DNA of 38,774 nucleotides from Nemertoderma westbladi (lineage: Eukaryota; Xenacoelomorpha; Nemertodermatida; Nemertodermatidae), in assembly GCA_032718475.1 (NCBI GenBank), contig JAUCBJ010001868.1, forward strand, positions 1 through 38,774. The letters are read 5' to 3'. Numbering within the stretch: the first letter of the stretch is position 1; each line of letters opens with the position of its first letter. Below, piece after piece: positions 20,001-29,409 of the stretch. The notes below the pieces were generated by a model, which was not told the origin of the DNA, searched no databases, and was given only the letters and a program-made list of their open reading frames with translations. The position numbers were made by a program, and so were the translations under genes.

Positions 20001-20848
20001 ATTCTACGTAAGACTACCGAGTAACTCCTGTCCAGTTGATTTTCCGCGTAATTCTGCTAGTAGTTATCAGATCAATTTCCATGGCGCCTTACCTATAAAC
20101 CCAAACAAAAACTGGGTGGTAGGTATAAAAAGTATATTTTACTTAGCAACATTACCGTCAATGTATAACAATGTATGTATGTATGAATGTTATTTTATTA
20201 AAAAAAGGGAAAAAAAATTTTGAGGATACACTTCCATCCGGTTTGTTCTACAGTATCAATGACATTATAGATTATTTTAACACGGGGGCGTTGAAAGATA
20301 AATTACAAATAGTTGAAAATACTCAGCAAAATAGGTTGCAATTTATTTTAGGGAAAGCGGTGCGAGAGTTATTTATAGGTCAACAATTAGCCTATTATTT
20401 TGGAATTACTGAAAATAATCTCGGCGCGAATTTAAATCCAAATTTTAAAATTATTTTGAAGACGAAAAATAATAATATAAAGGGTTATTTAATAAAGGTT
20501 ATCGGAAATGGAGAAAAAGCTTACCAGATGGTATTTTTATGCCCTCAACCACCCAATTCTATTCCAGAACCTAAGTCGAACATGTACGTGACTACTAATA
20601 TAATTGAAAATCAATATATTAATGACTTTGGTTTAGCTTTACTTCGTCGTGTTGCGATACCTGATGACGTGAAATATGGTAGCGTAATAAATAAAGAATT
20701 TGTCAAGGATACAATTCATTATATCCCTGTAAAAAAATCATATAAGATAACATACATTCATATTGAAATAACAGACAAAGAAGGAAAAGATTTGAATTTT
20801 GAATACGGGACAACATCTATTACATTACACTTTAAAAAAATAAATTAA
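19993..20848 (+). pseudogene. Penton-like (single jelly-roll) protein, copy 2, one frameshift
   Basis: The start ATG 19993 lies inside the last codons of copy 1; a GTG at 19984 opens the same frame but is less likely. It begins MDEFYVRLPSNSCPVDFPRN and continues to NWVVGIKSIFY, the classic Polinton penton start. The frame is lost at about 20190-20222, in a stretch with an ATGT repeat and runs of seven and eight A, and continues in the +1 frame through LPSGLFYSINDIIDYFN to IEITDKEGKDLNFEYGTTSI and TLHFKKIN. The C-terminal strand pair is well conserved. It stops one base before the next gene. Polymerase slippage or a sequencing error in the A-runs could explain the break. Confidence 0.72.
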
Positions 20849-20849
20849 A

Positions 20850-21428
20850 ATGGATTCTGATTTATTTCAAAGATACAGTAAACCTCAATATGGTGGTGCA
20901 GACTCTAATCTTGCTGTTTTTAAAGGTGGTAGAAGTACGAGAGGCTCGACGCAAGTTCCTGTTTTTCGAGGTGGTTCATATATTGACCCTTATGGTCAAC
21001 AAATTGGTGCATTTGGTCCAAACTTAAAACAACGTCGTTTTCAACGTTATCGTAGAGGTATGTCGCAAACAAATCAACACGGAGAAGGTATATTTACAGA
21101 CGCTTTATCTACATTGAAAAACCATTAAACCATTTGGTAAACCATTAGCTAAAAATTTTTACAAAAAGCTTTACCATTTACTACAAAATTTATGAGACAA
21201 CACGTAATACCAAAAGGTAAGCGGGTCTTACATCAGCAGGCTAATACGGTTATTAATAAAGCATTAAATAAAATGAAACCGTCAACAAGGTCAGTTGTAG
21301 AAAAAGTTTTTAGAGATTTAAAGCGACCTACTAGACCAATGTCTATGAACATACATCATCGTCGTAGTAAAAATAGAAAAATAAAAAAAAAAGGCAAACT
21401 GAAACACTGCGAAAAAAGTATTTTTTAA
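20850..21428 (+). pseudogene. Small basic virion-like protein, two breaks
   Basis: The first frame (92 codons) is Gly/Arg-rich: YGGADSNLAVFKGGRSTRGS, FRGGSYIDPYGQQIG, then GEGIFTDALSTL. Near 21120-21130 an 8-base tandem duplication (AACCATTA) shifts it, and near 21170 one base is missing in an A-run. From 21192 a basic frame continues (MRQHVIPKGKRVLHQQANTV, KALNKMKPSTRSVVEKVF) to a TAA at 21426-21428. The layout (Gly-rich start, amphipathic middle, basic tail) resembles core or pVI/pX-like minor virion proteins placed just before the major capsid gene in Polintons. The function is inferred from position and composition only. Confidence 0.55.
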
Positions 21429-21430
21429 TA

Positions 21431-22674
21431 ATGTCAATTATTAAGGAATTAGATTTATTTTCTACACAGCCAATACAGACTGAATTTAAAGCAAAGCATT
21501 ATGAAACAATTTACCCAGTATCCAATCTCCGAAGTGAATCTAGGGAGGTCACGTTCCTTGTACCGAGATCCAATGAATTTTATACGAAACTGCAAGATGC
21601 GTTATTAATTACAAAATGTACTGTACGGTGGGATAGATGAGTTGAAAACTCTCATATATATATGCTGAATTACCCTTCTGGGACTATGTGGAGTGATATT
21701 AAAATAGACCTTAATGAGAAGCAGGTTGAAAATAGCAATAACCATTATTTCTACAAGTCGTACTTATCCTATTTACTATTTACAACATACGAGTCTGGGC
21801 GGGTGGTTTTCATCAGCCTTTATCAGAACACGGAAATGAAATTAATGCTGGTGCGCATCCTATTGGCGAAGCCTTTAGTAAACAAATGCAATTTGTAAGT
21901 GGATTGACGATTGATTTTGATACTGAAACTAAAATAATACAACCCGGGTATGATTTAAGAATGCATTTTAGAAAAGTATCAAATTCGTTTATTTTTAAAA
22001 TTACTCCAAACGCAAACGCTGTGACAAATCTTCGGCTAGAATTAGATGAAGTAAAGATCCTAATCCCTAGAATGGAGGTTAATCCGGTAATAGAAAGCAG
22101 TCATCTAAAAGGTTTAGAGAGCTACGATATTGAATATCAATTTCAAAAGAAAGAGGTTACTACATTTACTATTCCCGCGCAAACCACAAATTACACCCAA
22201 ACAAACATATTTGATGGTAAAAAACCCAAATTAGTTATTATCGGTTTTATAACTAATAACGCTTATTCGGGAGAATTAACTAGCAATCCCTTGAAATTTG
22301 AACATTTTAACCTTAGACGTGCGGAACTGATTGTAGACGGTCTTCCAGTAGGTGGAGTAATATACGAGCCTAATTTTACAGATGGAACATACATTTTTGA
22401 GTATACACAATTAATGAAGAACATTAATACATATATTAACGGTTATGGGGGTAATAATATAGACCATGAAACCTACTTAGGTAATTGCCCTCTTATATCC
22501 TGGGACCTAACCGCCGACGGCTATGTTAGAGATCCTCAACCCTCGATATATACCAATGGACAATTAAAATTAAGATTTGCCGAACCGTTGGTTGAGACCA
22601 TAAATGTAATCGTTTTTAATATTTATGATCAATCATTAAGTTTAAATAGCAGGAAAGAAATACATATCAATTAA
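21431..22674 (+). pseudogene. Polinton major capsid protein (double jelly-roll), broken
   Basis: The hexon-like capsid protein. Its start, IKELDLFSTQPIQTEF, then YETIYPVSNL, is the family signature also known from the nematode transposon-derived protein F54H12.2. There is an in-frame TGA at 21638-21640, after which the same frame resumes, and a frameshift around 21800-21835. The second half is long and clean: FVSGLTIDFDTETKIIQPGY, LRLELDEVKILIPRMEVNP, LRRAELIVDGLPVGGV and a C-terminal RFAEPLVETINVIVFNIYDQ. The total of about 414 codons is near the lower end for the family. It is two bases after the preceding gene and two before the protease. Confidence 0.82.
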
Positions 22675-22676
22675 GT

Positions 22677-23129
22677 ATGTTATCTACAGAGGACCTTGAT
22701 ATGTTTCTAGTGGGTGGTCACTATTTGGGCGCGTTTCCAGCTAATAAATTACCTAAATTAGATATTAATAAGCGGAGAGATTATGGGTTAATAGTAAATA
22801 CCGATAAAGAGCATCTTCCCAGGGTTCATTGGATCGCTATATATATACGAGATAATGAGGCTGAATTATTTGATTCGTTTGGATCAAAATATCCAAACAG
22901 ATGCATCGAATAATGGCTTGAGAAAAATTCCGCAAGATGGCGTACTACCCGCAAACAATTTCAAGACCCCAGGAGGACTACATGCGGCCTATACTGTCTC
23001 TATTACTTGGTAAATCGAATTGACACAAACTATCCAATGAGAGCGTTTACAAATAATGTAGAAATAAATGAAATAATATTATATAAATGGCTTGTTAATT
23101 ATTATAAAATAAACCAACAAGCGTTGTAA
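22677..23129 (+). pseudogene. Adenain-like cysteine protease, one in-frame stop
   Basis: This C5-type (adenain/Ulp1-fold) protease would cleave capsid precursors during maturation. His51 lies in PRVHWIAIYI, Asp66 in ELFDSFGS. A TAA at 22911-22913 follows CIE at codon 79. Beyond it the same frame goes on with WLEKNS, an oxyanion-hole Gln96, Cys103 in TTCGLYCLYYLVNR, and ends at 23127-23129. The Gln to Cys spacing (7) equals that of adenovirus adenain. One point change is the only visible lesion, so the inactivation looks recent. At about 150 codons it is shorter than adenain but normal for Polintons. Confidence 0.8.
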
Positions 23130-23160
23130 TTAATCATTTAGCTTTTGTTTATCAGATAAA

Positions 23161-23562
23161 ATGGATAATATTATTTTTGTTGATTTTCAATACTATAAGA
23201 TAGACAATAAGGCATATCCAGTAGTATTTAAAGAATTTGCTATATTCGATTCTAATTACACCAAAACTAATGTAAAGACGTTTTTAATTAAAGGTCCTCC
23301 TAATATTAAGTTATCTGCATTAGATGTAGCCCACGTAAACAATTTACGGGACATGACTTCGCATTTACCATGGGATTACGGCGACATTTCTCAAGATGAC
23401 TTTAAAAAATACATGAAGAGACATTTAAAATATAAAAAAAATATATATGTATTTGGGTTGATGAAGCAGGCAATATTAGTTTCCCAACTTGATGTTCTCG
23501 CACCAAATTCGATGGAGAAATTGGGAATGACAGAACGACAGAACGACAGAACAACAGGTTGA
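23161..23562 (+). pseudogene. Unidentified Polinton gene starting FVDFQYY, truncated
   Basis: The frame opens MDNIIFVDFQYYKIDNKAYP and continues with FKEFAIFDSNYT and FLIKGPP. Proteins starting VDxQxF...KE(F/L)AI accompany capsid genes in several animal transposons and nudivirus-like elements; a ribonuclease-H-like or exonuclease-like fold has the right spacing of an early acidic residue, but I cannot confirm it. The family-like part ends near 23510. The last 15 or so codons come from a CGACAGAA repeat (TERQNDRTTG) at the break, so the true C-terminus is lost. Confidence 0.5.
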
Positions 23563-23579
23563 TTAATGGTACCACTACG

Positions 23580-23830
23580 CTAAGGCTCACTCACTTCGTG
23601 GCTCGCCCCACATTTGGAATTACTAATGACGGATTGGTCAGGCCAGGAATCATGGTTTGTTAACCAATCAGGTCCCTTTCTCCATAAAGTTGAGTTCAGC
23701 AGTATTTTCGCTGAGACTCCACGAAACAGAAGATCGCTAGGATTGTCATCCGTAGGTAAATGATAAAAATTCCCATTGGGAAGCAGTTTATTTACTGCAT
23801 TCACTCGACTGCGCACATATTGACTATTTA
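23580..23830 (-). pseudogene. BEL/Pao retrotransposon pol fragment
   Basis: Read leftwards: QYVRSRVNAVNKLLPNG, then FYHLPTDDNPSDLLFRGVSA and STLWRKGPDWLTNHDSWP. This is the stretch of BEL/Pao pol proteins after the RNase H domain, where H(V/L)PT..NPADLLTRG and LW..GP.WL are standard. Only about 80 codons remain. The fragment lies exactly where the Polinton breaks off. Confidence 0.78.
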
Positions 23831-23849
23831 TATCTACTTTATTTAGTTC

Positions 23850-25445
23850 TACATACAGTATAAATTTTACGACATATTGCCTGATAACTTTATAGAAGTA
23901 AAAGTGTCTGAGTCTGTACTCCCAGATATTCCCATTGGCGATATCTCCTTTGCAGAAGTGAAGGCTGCTGCAAAGAGCATTAAGACCAATCGTGCCAGTG
24001 GAGTTGATGGTGTTCCCCCTGAGGTCTTTAAAATACCTGAGTGTTTAAAGCTCATCTATCCCATCATAGTAGACATGTACCGAACAACAAGAGTCCCAGA
24101 AGAAATGAAAACAAATAAGTTGGTGCCAGTTCCTAAGAAGGGCAACCTAACACTCTATGGTTCTTTTCGGGGATTCTCATTGATCTCGATTGCTGCAAAG
24201 CTATACAATAGGATTCTATTAAATCGCATCAGGGATCCCATTGAGAGACTGCTCCGTGGAAATCAGAATGGATTCCGTAAAGGTCGTGGGACCATGGAGC
24301 CCATTTTGGCACTTAGAAGGATAATTGAAGAATTATCAAAAAAGAAAGACAGGCATCTGGCTGTTATCTTTGTTGACTTCTTCAAGGCCTTTGATTCAGT
24401 CTCTCTCTCTCGTATGTTCAGCATACTTTCATTATATATGATTCCTGATGAAATTATTGCAGCAATCCGATCAGTATACGATGGTTCGACAACATTTGTG
24501 TATACTGTTGATGGTGACACAGAACCATTTGAAGTGTTATGGGGCGTCCTCCAAGGAGACACACTTGCACCATTCATGTTCATTATTGTGGTTGACTATG
24601 TTATACGCATGTCCTTAGATCATCATAATGATGATGGGGTGATGATAACTCCACCTACTGGCTCCAGAAGTCGAGGAAATCCTGCTAAGTACCTAACTGA
24701 TCTAACGGCTCCTGAGCTCATTAGAACATGCTGCTTCTAGTGTTGGTCTTTTTATTAACTCCAGTAAGACCAAAACTTGACAGTTAACTTTGAAAGTCCT
24801 CAGCAAGTCTCTGATCGGATGAGCATAACCTCAAAGGATGGTATGCTTGAGCATGTGGTCGACTTCTGTTACCTGGGATCATGGATCCGGAAGTCAAGTG
24901 AGGACCTTCTAATACGTAAGGTAAAGGCATGGGCAGCCTTGAATAGGCTTTCCAGGATTTGGAAGTCACCAAGAATTAATCGGAAACTTAAGGTCCGATT
25001 ATTTAGAGCAGCAGTAGTTCCAGTACTCCTCTATGGGAGTCCATGCTGGGCTCTAACTGCTGAGGACACCAAATCTCTGGATGGCACATTCACAAGAATG
25101 CTACGCCGGGTTCATTGTGTCAAGTACAATGCACACATCTCCAACCAGACACTATATAACATTGGAGGTGTCTCATTGGTTCCCCCACACAAGAACAAAA
25201 TCGCCTCCGCTTTGCAGGACATTGCTTTCGCCGTGAGGACCAGCCAGTGCATAATCTTGTACTTTAGCAGCCTCATGGAGTGAATAAGCATGGTGGACAG
25301 CCCTGACTTTCTTGAGACGCATCTTAAAGGACACTGGCCTTGAAGATGCGTATGATCTAGCAAATGTCATGGGTGATATGGAGTTGTGGCGGGGCAATTT
25401 TGTCGACAAGCCGGCACAGCATTCATGCCGATCCTAGTAGTAGTA
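23850..25445 (+). pseudogene. LINE 3' half (family Z): reverse transcriptase without its catalytic motif C
   Basis: The open frame 23877-24740 carries RT fingers and palm: FAEVKAAAKSIKTNRASGVD, LVPVPKKGNLTLYGSFRGFS, NGFRKGRGTMEP, motif A (AVIFVDFFKAFDSV, first catalytic Asp present) and motif B (GVLQGDTLAPFMFIIVVDY). At KYLTDL, where FADD (motif C) should come next, the sequence jumps to TAPELI and the frame is lost, so motif C is deleted. After stops near 24740-24780 the connection domain follows (FCYLGSWIRKSSEDLLIRKV, YGSPCWALTAEDTKSLDGT, TFTRMLRRVHCV), then the tail also found at 10.0-10.3 kb, with a frameshift near 25283, and a (TAG)n end at 25433-25450. It belongs to the same family as the endonuclease half at 13.2-14.4 kb. 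Confidence 0.82.
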
Positions 25446-25454
25446 GTAGTATTA

Positions 25455-25742
25455 TTAGCTGCCCAATCAGCAGCCCTAGCGCCCCGGAATGAAGTGCCAG
25501 GCCTCATCCCAGGTTCCCGCAGCCGCCCTACTGACATTTTCCTACCGAATTGGCATCACGGTCGCCCAATGGCCCTAGATGTCACAGTGATTTCCTCCCT
25601 GCAGGCCCGAACTGTAGATGGTGCTGTTGACGCAGGCCACGCCCAATCCATCGCCAGAGACCGCAAGCTTGCTGCTCACTTTGATGAGTGCAGGAAATCC
25701 GGAACCGGCTTCACCAACCCAGTAGTACGACTTATTCTTTAG
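25455..25742 (+). pseudogene. Fragment of a retroelement-associated nuclease-like protein
   Basis: The frame contains SRPTDIFLPNWHHGRPMALD, VTVISSLQARTVD and DRKLAAHFDECRKSG. A (S)RPADvflpnW..G..aaLDVTVxSPL pattern is common in reverse-transcriptase-like proteins annotated in corals, sponges and other marine animals; the D...DVTV spacing looks like a PD-(D/E)XK nuclease core, which is inference. Only about 90 codons remain, beginning just past the (TAG)n tail of the LINE. Confidence 0.55.
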
Positions 25743-26661
25743 TTGGGGGTTTACCTTACAGCATTGGCTGCCCCTACTTCCTAACCGTTCTTTATCGGAC
25801 AGGTGCTCTACACACACTGAAATCCGTTCAGACTTAACAGCAATCAGACAACAGCTCAGCCTACAAATTGTCTGTACAATCTGATCAGGTTTACACGCCT
25901 TCTGTTCAATACTGGCCTACAAACAAATAAAACTGACAGAAATAAGTAAGCTCCAAAAGAAACAAGGGGTGTACAGTCCCTAATCTCTTAAACAGCCTAC
26001 CGGTATACAACAATCAAGTCGAATAATACTAATGTACTTATACGGAAGTACCGGTTAGGACAGTTAGGCCTACGGACCTACAGAAGTACCGGTTCTGGCA
26101 GTTGGACCTACGGACCTACGGCAGTACCGGTTCTGGCAGTTGGGCCTACTGACCTACTGAAGTACCGTTCAGGTTTACCGGTTGACCGGTACTTTCAACT
26201 TTATTGCTTACTGCAATAAAGAAGCTATATCCGTTATATCCCAAAGCCGCTCTCTCTTGGCTTAGGAAAGAATCACAACAACACTGAAAACTGATAAGAA
26301 CAACCTTATTTACAAAGGCTTCCACACACCACAGAGAATGAGCATAAAGATAGGAAATTCAGTTCAGTAGCTCTGTGATAGGTCGAAATCAAAATCAACT
26401 CAAATCCTATTGGCAGATACAGAAAGCAGGGCTATGGAGCAACGTGGCAATATCAGCCGTTAGCCGTCGTCATGGTAGCGACACTGTTTTCAAGAGTATC
26501 GAGCTTTTTACGTCATGAAATTGCAGATTATGTCCTCTAAAGTACAAATACAGAAGAAATGGCTTTTATGTCCTCCAAAACACCAGTACAGCAAGGACAC
26601 GGCCCTTTTATGCCTGGTAAACCAACCACAGAGTACTTTACGGGGATAATAACCGGCTATT
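25743..26661. other. Non-coding stretch with a 38-bp repeat
   Basis: Near 26035-26170 a unit of about 38 bases (ACCTACGGACCTAC...AGTACCGGTT) is repeated about three times. Near 26195-26225 CAATAAAG appears on the + strand and AATAAAG on the complement, which could be leftovers of an LTR, but no pair is visible. Nothing else is recognised. Confidence 0.45.
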
Positions 26662-27928
26662 TCCACGAAGCTAAGGAAAATCAACTACTTTCGCTAAGAA
26701 AGATTTTCCTTAGCTGAGATGGTCTATTCATAGTGGGCTATTTTACTTGTGTGAGGCAGATTTGGTTTTTTTTGATAGGTGAAAAAACTAGCCTTTAAAA
26801 GTACCCTGAAATTTTGCATGTATATACTACTCGTCGAGGCGCATCTTTTGGGCTGGGTCTCATATCCAGGAAAAATCTGGTTTCCATGGCAACGGACTTA
26901 GAAAAAAGTCTATGTATTTCAAGTCAATATTTAAAACTCTATTTGTAGGAAAACTATAATAGATATAAACTTGGGGTTTCTCAACACAACTATAAGGTCC
27001 ATAGCAGAGCCGATTGAGGTTAAATAGAAAATCCAGTTACCTTGGCAACCGGGCTAGACAGATGTTAAAATTTATAAAATGTTAATTTGAAGCCTAAGGT
27101 TAAGGTGTTATGACTTGGGACCAACCCCTACCCCCACTATATAACTTATTCTGCATCCGAATTACATTGTTCTATTTTTCAGTTACCATGACAACCGCTG
27201 AAAACATATGTTTTTATTCAAAACTTATTCATTTGGACATAGACTTCACGATAAAATTTTACAAAACTGGGTATGTGTTATCTGGACCACGAGTTGGAAC
27301 TTTTAGTGAAACTTAAATTATTCCAGAAATTTAGTTACCATGGTAACTGTAGTTTATTAAACTCTATATCATTCAAATCTATATTGATAACTCTATTTGT
27401 AGCAAAACTGTAATATATATAAACTTGGGGTTTTGCAACTCATCTATAAGATCCATATCCAAGCCGTTTGAGGTTAATTAGAAAATACAGTTACCATAGC
27501 AACAAGTCTAAACAGATGTTAAAATTTATAAAATGATAATTTGAAGCACAAGTTAATAGTATTATGACTTGGGACTAACCCCTACCCCCACAATATGACT
27601 TATTCTGCATCCGAATTACATTGTTCTATTTTTCAGTTTCCATGACAACCACTGCAAACAGATGCAATTTGATAGAAAATCGGTAATCTGGACATAAACT
27701 ACAATATTTTCTGAAACTCAGTATATGTGTTATCTGAACCACAATCTGTACTGAATTTTTTTTCAAAGGTTAAAGCAACAGTTCCAGAGAACTCTAGTTT
27801 CCATGGGAATAGAAGTTAATTATTGACAATTGCTACTAAGCGAGGCTAAGCAACGAACCAAAGTGTGGCCGTTTGTTTAATTTTCCTTAGCTTCGTGGTT
27901 GCATTTCCTTTAGGAAATGCCTTTCTCG
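26662..27928 (+). mobile_element. H1: full-length Helitron-like (HINE-type) element, 1267 bp
   Basis: It starts TCCACGAAGCTAAGGAAAAT, within a hairpin whose arms GCTAAGGAAAATC and GATTTTCCTTAGC flank an inner CTTTC/GAAAG stem. The 5' end CCACGAAGCTAAGGAAAAT returns inverted near the 3' side. The 3' end is a hairpin with arms GCATTTCC/GGAAATGC (27901-27920) and the terminus CTCG, followed by T. There is no coding capacity. Seven X-box-like motifs lie at 26880, 27036, 27182, 27334, 27490, 27636 and 27797. The end structure fits Helitron2/Helentron non-autonomous elements. Confidence 0.82.
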
Positions 27929-28137
27929 TACGCAAAAGCTTTTACACTTACTGAGCGCATTAGGGGATATGCGTACAAATAACCGGCCCTTATGAGGCTT
28001 CGATTGGGTAAATTAATAAAACATAAGGTTGTATAGTATAATATTCTATAAACCAGTGTGATATTAAATGCACTTTAAATAATAAATAGAAATCAAATAA
28101 CAATTGGACCACACAATTAAAAACTCGCGCAATTTTG
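27929..28137. other. Spacer between H1 and H2
   Basis: 209 bases of AT-rich DNA with no recognised feature. Confidence 0.5.
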
Positions 28138-29409
28138 TCCACGAAGCTAAGGAAAATCAACTACTTTCGCTAAGAAAGATTTTCCTTAGCTGAGATGGTG
28201 TATTCATAGTGGGCTATTTTACTTGTATGGAGCAGATTTAGTGTTTTTTGGTCGGGGAAAAAACTAGCCTTTAAAAGTACCCTGAAATTTTGCATGTATA
28301 TACAACTCATCAAGGCGCGTCGTGTGGGATGGGTCTCATCTCCAGGAAAAATCTGGTTTCCATGGCAACGGACTTAGAAAAAAGTCTATGTATTTCAAGT
28401 CAATATTTGTAACACTATTTGTAGGAAAACTATAATACATATAAACTTGGGGTTTCTCAACACAACTATAAGGTCCATAGCAGAGCCGATTGAGGTTAAA
28501 TAGAAAATCCAGTTACCTTGGCAACCGGGCTAAACAGATGTTAAAATTTTTAAAATGTTAATTTGAAGCCTAAGGTTAAGGTGTGATGACTTGGGACCAA
28601 TCCCTACCCCCACTATATAACTTATTCTGCATCCGAATTACATTGTTCTATTTTTCAGTTACCATGACAACTGCTGAAAACAGATGTTTTTATTCAAAAC
28701 TTATTCATTTGGACATAGACTTCACGATAAAATTTTACGAAACTAGGTATGTGTTATCTGGACCACTAGTTGGAACTTTTAGTGAAACTCAAAACATTCC
28801 AGAAATATCTAGTTACCATGGTAACTGTAGTTTTTTTAAAGTTATATATCATTCAAGTCTATAATCATAACTCTATTTGGAGAAAAACTGTAATATATAT
28901 AAACTTGGGGTTTTGCAACTCATCTATAAGGTCCATATACAAGCCGTTCGAAGTTAATTAGAAAATCCATTTACCATAGCAACAAGAGTAAACAGATGTT
29001 AAAATTAATAAAATGATAATTTGAAGCACAATTTAATAGTACAGTATTATGACTTGGGACCAACACCTACCCCCACTATATGACTTATTCTGCATCCGAA
29101 TTACATTGTTCTATTTTTCAGTTTCCATGACAACCACTGCAAACAGATGCATTTTGATAGAAAATCTGTAATTTGGACATAAACTACAATATTTTCTGAA
29201 ACTCGATGTGTTATCTGAAAAACAATCTGGACTGAATCTTTTTTCAAAGGTAAAACCAACAGTTCCAGAGAACTCTAGTTTCCATGGGAATAGAAGTTAT
29301 TTATTGGCAAATGCTACTAAACTAGGCTAAGCAACGAACCAAATTGTGGCCGTTTGTTTAATTTTCCTTAGCTTCGTGGTTGCATTTCCTTTAGGAAATG
29401 CCTTTCTAG
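28138..29409 (+). mobile_element. H2: full-length HINE-type element, 1272 bp, CTAG subfamily
   Basis: It has the same ends and module order as H1 but terminates in CTAG. It shares diagnostic variants with H6 and H7 (AAAATTTTTAAAATG in the B module, AAAACATTCCAGAAATATCTAG before the central X-box, CTCGATGTGTTATCTGAAAAA in C'). Confidence 0.82.

Larger units (their letters stand above)
14431..23562 (+). mobile_element. Decayed Polinton/Maverick, right end lost
   Basis: Integrase, packaging ATPase, double-jelly-roll major capsid protein, penton-like proteins and adenain-like protease in one tight same-strand array define a Polinton (Maverick), the virus-like self-synthesising transposons of animal genomes. 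Gene spacing is a few bases to about 440, with stop/start overlaps at 17734 and 19993-20000. The protein-primed DNA polymerase B, normally over 1000 residues, is absent. The right end runs into an 8-bp repeat (23525-23550) and then a BEL/Pao fragment, so polymerase and right terminal repeat were probably lost there. The outer limits are approximate. At about 9.1 kb it is well short of the usual 15-20 kb. Confidence 0.88.

Noticed and set aside
20160-20225. Programmed ribosomal frameshift in penton copy 2
   Set aside because: Runs of seven and eight A are slippery, but the needed shift is +1, not the usual -1, and neighbouring genes carry plain lesions; decay or read error is simpler.
20171-20848. 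Second penton-like frame as an independent gene starting MYVCMNV
   Set aside because: It starts in an ATGT repeat in the middle of the domain; the family's true start is at 19993 in another frame, so this is the back half of a broken gene.
26180-26320. LTR of the BEL/Pao element
   Set aside because: AATAAAG signals and a possible primer-like stretch are present, but no second LTR copy or TG...CA boundaries could be matched.
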